Positions 6,348 to 12,259 of a stretch of DNA of 12,259 nt are shown here, one piece after another. How positions within the stretch are numbered: position 1 is the first letter of the stretch; each line of letters opens with the position of its first letter. A program made the position numbers and the translations under genes. Location: contig JAISZE010000169.1 of NCBI GenBank assembly GCA_031269405.1, positions 1 to 12,259 of the forward strand. Direction: 5' to 3'. The notes under the pieces are model-generated. The model worked only from the letters and a program-made list of their open reading frames with translations, was not told where the DNA came from and made no database searches. Source of the stretch: Treponema sp. GTDB taxonomy: Bacteria; Spirochaetota; Spirochaetia; Treponematales; Breznakiellaceae.

Positions 6348-7340
6348 ATGGCAAGACCAGTTACTTTATTTACAGGACAATGGGCGGATCTGCCCTTTGA
6401 AACCTTGTGCGCCAAGGCAAAGTCCTTTGGCTATGACGGCCTGGAGATCGCCTGCTGGGGGGATCACCTGGATCTAAAAAAAGCGGCTACGGATTCGGAA
6501 TATGTAGCCGGGAAAAAGGCTGTCCTGAAAAAGCACGGCCTTGAGTGCTGGGCCCTGGGAACCCATCTTATTGGCCAGTGCGTAGGGGATAATTGGGATC
6601 CCCGGCTTGACGGGTTCGCCCCTAATGAACTGGCAGGCAAGCCGGAAAAGATACGGGCCTGGGCTGTGGAGTACATGACTTACGCCCCTCTGGCGGCCAA
6701 GAACATGGGCGTCAAGGTGACCACTGGCTTTATGGGCTCCCCTGTCTGGGCGTACTGGTACAGCTTCCCGCAGACCACAGAGAAGATGATCGACGACGGC
6801 TTTAAAAACATCGTCAAACTCTGGACCCCTATTTTTGATGAATACGACAAACACGGAATCAGGTACGCCCTGGAAGTTCATCCGACCGAGATCGCCTTCG
6901 ATTATTATTCCGCCGAACGGCTCCTCAAGGAATTCAATAACCGCAAGACTCTGGGGTTCAATTTTGATCCTTCTCATCTGGTGTGGCAGGGCGTAAGCCC
7001 CCACCTTTTCCTCAGGGATTTTGCCGCCAGAATTTACCATGTCCACATGAAGGACGCCGCTGTAACCCTGGACGGCAAAGCGGGCATTCTGGGATCCCAC
7101 ATCACCTTTGGCGATACCCGCAGGGGCTGGAATTTCCGTTCCCTCGGCCATGGGGATGTGGATTTCGAGAACATCATCAGGGAACTCAACGCCATGGACT
7201 ACAAAGGCCCCCTCTCGGTGGAGTGGGAAGATTCCGGCATGGAACGGGAGTTCGGCGCTGCTGAGGCCTGCGCTTTTGTGCGGAAAGTTGATTTTTCACC
7301 CTCAAACGTCGCTTTTGACGATGCTCTTAAAACCGGCTGA
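6348..7340 (+). CDS. Sugar phosphate isomerase/epimerase-like TIM barrel (xylose isomerase-like, AP endonuclease 2 superfamily)
   Basis: This 330-residue single-domain protein has the divalent-metal (beta/alpha)8 barrel of the AP_endonuc_2 superfamily, which includes ketose epimerases, inosose dehydratases/isomerases and 3-keto-glycoside cleaving enzymes. AGGAG at 6337-6341 with 6-base spacing fixes the ATG. Likely metal ligands are Glu176 (ALEVHPTE), Asp207 (FNFDPSH), His233 (YHVHMKD) and Glu292 (SVEWEDSG); all four are present. The N-terminus RPVTLFTGQWADLPF and the motif GWNFRSLGHGDVDF mark a subfamily that I associate with Gfo/Idh/MocA partners. It lies 67 bases after the oxidoreductase and is probably co-transcribed. 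Likely it isomerises, dehydrates or cleaves the oxidised sugar made by that enzyme (inference). No signal peptide is seen, so it is cytoplasmic. Confidence 0.88.
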   Translation: MARPVTLFTGQWADLPFETLCAKAKSFGYDGLEIACWGDHLDLKKAATDSEYVAGKKAVLKKHGLECWALGTHLIGQCVGDNWDPRLDGFAPNELAGKPEKIRAWAVEYMTYAPLAAKNMGVKVTTGFMGSPVWAYWYSFPQTTEKMIDDGFKNIVKLWTPIFDEYDKHGIRYALEVHPTEIAFDYYSAERLLKEFNNRKTLGFNFDPSHLVWQGVSPHLFLRDFAARIYHVHMKDAAVTLDGKAGILGSHITFGDTRRGWNFRSLGHGDVDFENIIRELNAMDYKGPLSVEWEDSGMEREFGAAEACAFVRKVDFSPSNVAFDDALKTG

Positions 7341-7359
7341 GTTTTTTGTAATTCCGGTT
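7331..7359 (+). repeat. Inverted repeat bridging a stop codon and the next start
   Basis: AACCGG (7331-7336, within the last codons of the TIM-barrel gene) is complementary to CCGGTT (7354-7359), just 8 bases before the GTG start of the next gene. The loop includes the TGA and a run of six T. A ribosome terminating at 7340 would open this stem, so it may couple translation of the binding protein to the gene before it (inference). Confidence 0.4.
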
Positions 7360-7366
7360 CACAAAG

Positions 7367-8365
7367 GTGAAACGGTTCTTCTTCCTCCTGACAGTCCTTT
7401 GCTGCGCCGGGGGCCTTCTTTTTGGAACAGGTAAACAAGAGGAGGCCCCGGAGCCGGTGAAGTTAGGTGTCCTCCTTCCCGCCCCGGTAAGCCCCTGGAC
7501 CAGGGCGCTTTACCGGGAAGCGGTCCAGGCCGTGACGCTGTCATCCATGGAAAGCCGGGGCGGTTTTGAATTCCGCATGCGTTCCGCCGCTTCATCCGGG
7601 GAGCAGATAGAACAGATCCATGAGCTTGCCGCATGGGGCGCCGGCTGGCTGGTGATCTTCCCCCTGGACAGCGCCGCAGTTACCCCGGTCCTGAAGGAAC
7701 TCCATAGCCGGGGAAAACGTATTGTTGCGGCGGATCAGGGGCTCACGGACAGGGGCTTCGGGTGGGCCGGTATTGCCTGGGACCACGAAGCCATAGGGAC
7801 CGAAACCGCCCGCGCCCTGGGGCTGGAGATGAAACATTCCCTGCTGGCAAACTACCTCTGCCTGGGAGGGGGGGGCCCGGTGGGCGCAGAACTTATGGAT
7901 GCTTTTTTCAGGGAAATGGAACAATCACCTTTCCTGGTGAACATCCTGGGCGGAAGGACCTATATCCCTACAGGCTACGATCCCGCAGACGCCTACCGGG
8001 AAGCCGCAGCCCTGTTCCGGCGCTTCCCCAGGATAGACGCTGTATACTGTCCCGATGATGACGCCCTTGTAGAAGTCCTTAAAGCTGCGGAAGAAGCGGA
8101 CCGTTCGGATATCAGGCTGTTTTTTGGGACAGGAGGATCCATGGCAGTGTGCGCTCTTATCCTGGACCCTGAAAGCAAGGTAGAGGCGACAGCCCTTCGC
8201 GGCCCGTCCATAGCAGGCGAGGCTGTCAGATTCGCCGTCTCTGCTGCGCGGGAAAAAGAAGGCGCGGTTTTTCACAACGCCCCAGGTCCCAAAACGATCC
8301 GTATCCCTACAGCCCTCATAGACCGTTCCAATGCGGAGCATTATGCAGGCGCCGCCGCCTATTGA
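7367..8365 (+). CDS. Periplasmic sugar-binding protein, type-1 fold (ribose/xylose-binding-like)
   Basis: These proteins capture a sugar in the periplasm and deliver it to an ABC permease or a sensor. The 332-residue chain starts with a signal peptide (KR followed by FFFLLTVLCCAGGLLFG) and a short acidic linker, TGKQEEAPEP. No standard lipobox is seen, though Cys12-Cys13 lie early. The mature part follows the Peripla_BP_4 pattern: VKLGVLLPAPVSPWTRALY, FPLDSAAVTPVLKELHSRGK followed by RIVAADQG, ILGGRTYIPTGYDPADAYRE, then FPRIDAVYCPDDDALVEVLK. The only possible start is GTG 7367, since a stop lies at 7349 in the same frame. The only purine tract, AAAGG, overlaps the start, so translation probably depends on coupling to the gene 26 bases upstream. 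No permease or ATPase genes follow, so its transporter must be elsewhere, or it serves as a receptor. Confidence 0.85.
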   Translation: MKRFFFLLTVLCCAGGLLFGTGKQEEAPEPVKLGVLLPAPVSPWTRALYREAVQAVTLSSMESRGGFEFRMRSAASSGEQIEQIHELAAWGAGWLVIFPLDSAAVTPVLKELHSRGKRIVAADQGLTDRGFGWAGIAWDHEAIGTETARALGLEMKHSLLANYLCLGGGGPVGAELMDAFFREMEQSPFLVNILGGRTYIPTGYDPADAYREAAALFRRFPRIDAVYCPDDDALVEVLKAAEEADRSDIRLFFGTGGSMAVCALILDPESKVEATALRGPSIAGEAVRFAVSAAREKEGAVFHNAPGPKTIRIPTALIDRSNAEHYAGAAAY

Positions 8366-8392
8366 CGCGGCTATCTTAACGCCATAATTAGA

Positions 8393-8427
8393 GTCTGTCC
8401 GCAAAGTAACCGACTTTGTGGACAGAC
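8393..8427 (+). repeat. 15-bp hairpin at the end of the sugar operon
   Basis: GTCTGTCCGCAAAGT (8393-8407) pairs with ACTTTGTGGACAGAC (8413-8427) around AACCG, with one G-U pair. It starts 28 bases after the stop of the binding protein. The stem is long enough to terminate or to protect the 3' end, but no T-run follows on either strand. It may be a factor-dependent terminator, a stability element, or a copy of a small dispersed repeat. Confidence 0.65.
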
Positions 8428-8452
8428 ACTCCTAGCAGGGATTTGGCGCTTG

Positions 8453-8482
8453 TTGCCCTGGTTCCCGCTAACATGCTACCAT
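8453..8482 (+). promoter_or_regulatory. Candidate extended -10 promoter for a leaderless transcript
   Basis: TTGCCC (8453-8458) and TACCAT (8477-8482) are 18 bases apart, and TGC directly before the -10 gives the extended -10 pattern. Transcription would start near 8489-8490, the ATG of the next gene. Each hexamer matches consensus at 4 of 6, so support is moderate. Confidence 0.4.
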
Positions 8483-8489
8483 AGCCCCC

Positions 8490-11400
8490 ATGGACGGCAC
8501 TGCTTTTCCGAACAACCGGCCCTGCTCGTATGCCCTCCTGCCCAGGACAGCGGCGCTTTTCATCCTCCTCTGGCAGCTCAGGTTCCTGGCTGCGGATCTT
8601 GCGGATACCCCGGTATACGCCGCAGCCCTCCTGGGCGCCCTGGGAACCGCGGTGTTCCTGTACCGGAAACGGATCGCAAGCATCCCGGGGCTCTGCGTCA
8701 TCGCCCTCGTTCCCTGGGCCGTGCGCCTGTTAATCGCCCTTCCCCGGTGGTTTGCCCCGGACCTGGGCGGGAAACTGGTTTTCGATTCCCTGCTCCTCAA
8801 CCTGGACCGGAACAATTTCGCCGCCCTCCTGCCCTTTTACTGGACCGCTGTTAGTTCCTATTTTTCCCTCAAAAGCCGGGTTTTTCTGCGTGCGGACATC
8901 ATCGCCGCAGATACCTTCTTCCTAGTTTTTTTCAGCATAGTCCCCTCTGCGGCCATGGAAGCCTACCGCTGGCCGGTGCTCATGATCGGCCTCTTTACCC
9001 TGGTCTTCTTTCTGCAGATCCTGGCGTTCATACTCTCTATCCCGAAGGAACTAAAACTGAAGAAATCCGAAGGAGCCGTTGCTGCGGGAACCTTCATGCT
9101 CCTGGTGCTGCTGGGGGGCCTTTTCTTTATCAGGCCCTCGCAGGAAAAGGCAGCTGAACGCGGCGGGGGGCTTCTGGAACCCAAACTCTTCAAGTTCGAT
9201 TTCTCCCAGGTCCTCAGGCTGGATTCGGAAATAAGCGTCAACGACGACCTAGTGCTCATTGTCAAAAAAGACCCCTACGATTACCACCTCTTTCTCAGGC
9301 GCTACACCCTTTCGGGGTACGGGAAAAACCAGGGCTTTTTCAGGCTCCAGGATATTGATGAACGCGCCCATCCCCAGCGGTTGCCGGACAGGCAGACCAG
9401 GTTTGAGCACGAAACGCTAAAGGAATACCAGGTAACAAATCAAGAATATTACCTGGTCAATTTTGACGCTTCAGCCTTTATCGGGATGAACATGCCTGTA
9501 GAGGTAACCCCTTTTGAAACCTGGGACGCTTCTTCGTTCAGTTCCGCCTACGCCGTGCAGAGCCATACCAGCGAAGCCCTGCCTTTCGAACTAATCGACG
9601 CTGTTAAAGGGCGTCCAGGGGCGGAAGAACTGGAAATGAGTCCCGAAGACTACCGGATTTACACCGAATACGGCGGGGACGAAGAACTAGCGGCTTATGC
9701 CCGGGACATCACCGAAGGGCTTTCTACGTACTGGGAGCGTATCCAGGCAGTATACGACTGGCTCAAATACGGAGAATACCGTTACAGCCTCAAGCCGGGG
9801 ATAGCTCCCAGCGGGGACCAGCTCAAGTATTTTCTTTTCGACGCAAAAAAGGGCTACTGTTCCTACTACGCTTTCGCGTTCGCCCTGCTTATCCGCTCCC
9901 TGGGAGTTCCCTGCAGGGTAGCTGCGGGCTTCTTTATCGATCCCAAAACCAACGCCTTCGACTATTACCCTGTCCGGGCGGATATGGCCCATGCGTGGGT
10001 GGAAGTCTGGTATCCCGGTTACGGCTGGATTGACTACGATCCTACCACGGAAAACCTGGCCGAAGGGGAAGAATTCCGGTTTTCTTTCGGGACCCCGCCG
10101 GAACTGTTTGAACGTTTGATGAAGGAGATCCTGGATAACCATTCGCGGCTTAAACCCCGGGAAGCCGGGGCTGAACCAAGCGGCAGGGACCGTCTGGCCC
10201 GGCTTGGCCGGGATACGGCGGCCTTTTTCAGGAACAAAGGACACTGGCTTCTTTTGGCCCTGCTGGTTCTTCTCTTCCTGGTTATCAGGTCCGGTTTCCT
10301 CTGGCTTTCCCTGACAGCCTGGAAGATCCGGCGCAAAGCCCTCTGCCTTTGGGCCCACTGTAAGTGGCGCCTTGCCCTTGGAGGCGCCGGAAAGCCCTTC
10401 CATCTCGCCGAGGCTGAATGGGCCGCAAGCAGCCGGTTCGGCGGCGTCTACGCTCTGTACCAGGACGGCGCCGCCGCCCGGTTCGCCAGGGACTACACGG
10501 AAGAAAACTGGCGGCGTATGAAAGCAAACTACCGCGTCTTTGATGAGTCCTACAGGAAGGGAGTTTCCCCCGCCCGGCGCCTGCTGGCATGGATCCTCCC
10601 GCCCCTGGCCCTGGCTTTGCGGGGAAAAGCCGCTGTCCTTTCCGCCCTTATCCTGCTCTTGTCCCTTGCCGGAAGCAGCCCTGAAGCCCAGTCCCCCGCA
10701 GTCCCGCAGGACGAATTATTCCGTTCGGCCCAGGAGGCCCAAGGAGCGGAAAACTGGGAGCAGGCCGTGGAACTGTACTCCAGAGGATCGGAACTGTACC
10801 CCGGGGATCTCCGGTTCCCCTGGTCCCTGGGGAATCTGTATTACCAGCGGCGGCTTTTCCGCCTCGCCTGGGACGAATACCAGAAAGCCGGGGCGCTTAA
10901 CCCCAGGGACCCGGACATCCTCTTCCAGCTTTCCAGGACCGCCGGATACCTCAACGAGGACAGCATTTCCGCAGAGTACCTGGAACAGCTTCTGGCGCTG
11001 GAACCTGATAACCGGGACGCTGTCGGCAGCCTGGCGTGGATGTACTACAAGATCCACCGCCTTGATGAAGGGGAGGGCCTCCTCCTGGGCGCTATTGAAA
11101 CCCTTGGGCGGAACGCCGATTTCGCCATGACCTTGGGGACGATTTATTCGGATATGTTCAATTACTCCGAAGCCAAGCGCTGGTATCTTGAGGCTATCGA
11201 AGGGGCCGAAGCTGCTGACGACAGGCTTTTCGCCGCAGTAGCGCATTACAACCTTTCTATCCTGGAAAGCAGGTTCTACCATTTCGATTTGGCTTACGAC
11301 AGGACCAACGCTTCCCTGGACAGCCTGAACCGGGCCTCCGGGCGCCTTGCACGGGGGGAACTCTACCTAAGGCGCCTTGCCCTTCCCAGGGCCCTCTCTG

Positions 11401-12259
11401 AATACCAGGAAGCATACGAGATGGATACCTCTCCCCTTTCAAAGGTTAACCTGGCCCAGGTCTATCAGATTGGCGGCCGCCTTGAGGAAGCCCGGCTTTA
11501 CGCCGAGGATTGCCTTAAAACAGGGGACCTCTCATGGATGCTGAATTACGGCATCGACCCCGTGCGGTACAAGCGGGACATCCACGAGATCCTTAAAGTT
11601 ACCTATAAGGGCCTGGAAGAAGCCGAAGCCTTTGCCGCTCCGGGGAATCTGAAAGAAGCCGTTCAAAGCCTCTTTAGGACTATTTCTTACCGCTTCCGGG
11701 CTGCGGTGCACCGCCATCTCTATCAAAAGTACAGTCTACTTTCGGCCCAGGCTTACGGTCCCGGCGGGGAAACCCATCTCGAAGCCCTGACGCAGTATTA
11801 CAACGCCTTTGAATCCCATCCCCTCAGGGCGCTGACCTACCTGCGCCTGGCGCGGGAATTTGAAACCCCCCGGATCCCCGAATCGGCGGCAGCCTACGAT
11901 TTTGAAGAAGGAAAACTTCTAAAAAAGAAGGATCGTATCGCAGAAACCCTGAAGGACTTTGATCCCCAATGGGAACGGGACATGATTGCGGATGCTTACG
12001 GGGAATTGGCAAAACAGGAAAGGGGGAGGGAAAGCCTGGACGCCGCTGAACGGCTCTTCGCGCTGAACCGGGGTGCCTTACGCCAGAAGGGGAGGGGGCT
12101 CCCCGCGGCGCTGCGTATCGAAGGGACATCTCCCAAAACGGAGACTGCCCTGCGCAAGGCGGCGAAGGCCGCAGGTGTCAGGGAATATCAGGATTCCCGC
12201 TATACCCTGACGTTCCGTCCAGGCAGGGAAGAAGGGGCCATTTTCTGCGAGCTCTACGA
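8490..12259 (+). CDS. TgpA-like membrane transglutaminase fused to a long TPR region, partial at 3' end
   Basis: The frame is open from ATG 8490 to the window edge, 1256 codons without a stop. A stop at 8469 leaves this ATG as the only start, and no ribosome binding site precedes it. Residues about 20-205 hold roughly six or seven hydrophobic membrane segments. An extracytoplasmic part follows, ending in a transglutaminase-like core with Cys457 (KGYCSYYAFAFALL), His501 (MAHAWVEVWYPGYGW) and Asp517 (DYDPTT), the expected catalytic triad. A membrane segment at about 584-608 leads to a charged region like the C-terminal domain of TgpA proteins. A second hydrophobic stretch (about 695-732) ends in LLSLAGSSPEAQSP, resembling a signal sequence. 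From about 741 onward come tetratricopeptide-like repeats, for example AENWEQAVELYSRGSELYPG and YQKAGALNPRDPDILFQLSR. TgpA-type proteins act at the cell envelope; the true substrate is unknown. TPRs probably mediate envelope protein contacts. The fold and triad calls are strong; the role is not known. Confidence 0.85.
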   Translation, partial: MDGTAFPNNRPCSYALLPRTAALFILLWQLRFLAADLADTPVYAAALLGALGTAVFLYRKRIASIPGLCVIALVPWAVRLLIALPRWFAPDLGGKLVFDSLLLNLDRNNFAALLPFYWTAVSSYFSLKSRVFLRADIIAADTFFLVFFSIVPSAAMEAYRWPVLMIGLFTLVFFLQILAFILSIPKELKLKKSEGAVAAGTFMLLVLLGGLFFIRPSQEKAAERGGGLLEPKLFKFDFSQVLRLDSEISVNDDLVLIVKKDPYDYHLFLRRYTLSGYGKNQGFFRLQDIDERAHPQRLPDRQTRFEHETLKEYQVTNQEYYLVNFDASAFIGMNMPVEVTPFETWDASSFSSAYAVQSHTSEALPFELIDAVKGRPGAEELEMSPEDYRIYTEYGGDEELAAYARDITEGLSTYWERIQAVYDWLKYGEYRYSLKPGIAPSGDQLKYFLFDAKKGYCSYYAFAFALLIRSLGVPCRVAAGFFIDPKTNAFDYYPVRADMAHAWVEVWYPGYGWIDYDPTTENLAEGEEFRFSFGTPPELFERLMKEILDNHSRLKPREAGAEPSGRDRLARLGRDTAAFFRNKGHWLLLALLVLLFLVIRSGFLWLSLTAWKIRRKALCLWAHCKWRLALGGAGKPFHLAEAEWAASSRFGGVYALYQDGAAARFARDYTEENWRRMKANYRVFDESYRKGVSPARRLLAWILPPLALALRGKAAVLSALILLLSLAGSSPEAQSPAVPQDELFRSAQEAQGAENWEQAVELYSRGSELYPGDLRFPWSLGNLYYQRRLFRLAWDEYQKAGALNPRDPDILFQLSRTAGYLNEDSISAEYLEQLLALEPDNRDAVGSLAWMYYKIHRLDEGEGLLLGAIETLGRNADFAMTLGTIYSDMFNYSEAKRWYLEAIEGAEAADDRLFAAVAHYNLSILESRFYHFDLAYDRTNASLDSLNRASGRLARGELYLRRLALPRALSEYQEAYEMDTSPLSKVNLAQVYQIGGRLEEARLYAEDCLKTGDLSWMLNYGIDPVRYKRDIHEILKVTYKGLEEAEAFAAPGNLKEAVQSLFRTISYRFRAAVHRHLYQKYSLLSAQAYGPGGETHLEALTQYYNAFESHPLRALTYLRLAREFETPRIPESAAAYDFEEGKLLKKKDRIAETLKDFDPQWERDMIADAYGELAKQERGRESLDAAERLFALNRGALRQKGRGLPAALRIEGTSPKTETALRKAAKAAGVREYQDSRYTLTFRPGREEGAIFCELY

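Noticed and set aside
8450..8854. A 134-codon + strand ORF overlapping the start of the transglutaminase gene
   Set aside because: It is a shadow in another frame, rich in Pro and Arg without motifs, while the frame from 8490 encodes membrane segments continuous with the catalytic domain.
9687..11282. Long open frames on the - strand (for example 9687-10403 and 10716-11282)
   Set aside because: They are antisense to the continuous + strand transglutaminase/TPR frame, have no recognisable domains, and arise from its GC-rich third positions.

Overview
The window looks like part of a bacterial chromosome, most plausibly a spirochaete of the termite-gut Treponema type. That assignment is tentative. 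It rests on moderate G+C in the intact genes, AGGAG-type ribosome binding sites, a sugar-binding protein whose signal peptide lacks a clear lipobox, and a giant transglutaminase/TPR membrane protein. All supported genes are on the + strand. No rRNA, tRNA, CRISPR array or intact mobile element is visible.

Left part (1-4359), a decaying plant-glycan locus. Positions 1-602 hold the broken 3' end of an extracellular sugar-binding protein. A 12-bp hairpin follows, then a GH51-type alpha-L-arabinofuranosidase (667-2147) broken by a one-base deletion near 876, an in-frame TAG at 1191 and an apparent small in-frame deletion at the TAG. Right behind it, with a good ribosome binding site, lies an intact 730-residue protein that looks like an uncharacterised six-hairpin glycosidase (2167-4359). 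The transporter protein and the first enzyme are dead while the third gene is intact.

Middle part (4360-5107), about 750 bases with no convincing gene. It has an A-rich, possibly degenerate stretch, then a compact regulatory block: a good sigma70-type promoter (4712-4740), a 13-bp hairpin, and a strong intrinsic terminator (4854-4897). The 3' arm of the hairpin can instead pair with the 5' arm of the terminator, and the hairpin loop can pair with the RNA's own AAGGAGC 5' end. This is the layout of an attenuator, riboswitch or small regulatory RNA, and I do not recognise it as a known class. It is the best candidate in the window for something undescribed.

Right-middle part (5108-8365), an apparent three-gene sugar operon: a Gfo/Idh/MocA NAD(P)-dependent oxidoreductase, a xylose-isomerase-like TIM barrel (AP endonuclease 2 superfamily) and a type-1 periplasmic sugar-binding protein. 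The first two resemble pairs used in oxidative (3-keto) glycoside breakdown or in isomerisation of oxidised sugars. The binding protein has no permease or ATPase beside it.

Right end (8393-12259): a 15-bp hairpin separates the operon from a very large open frame starting at 8490 and running off the window (at least 1256 codons). It joins a TgpA-like membrane transglutaminase (apparent Cys-His-Asp triad) to a long TPR region. Its ATG has no ribosome binding site but sits where an extended -10 promoter would start transcription, so a leaderless mRNA is possible.
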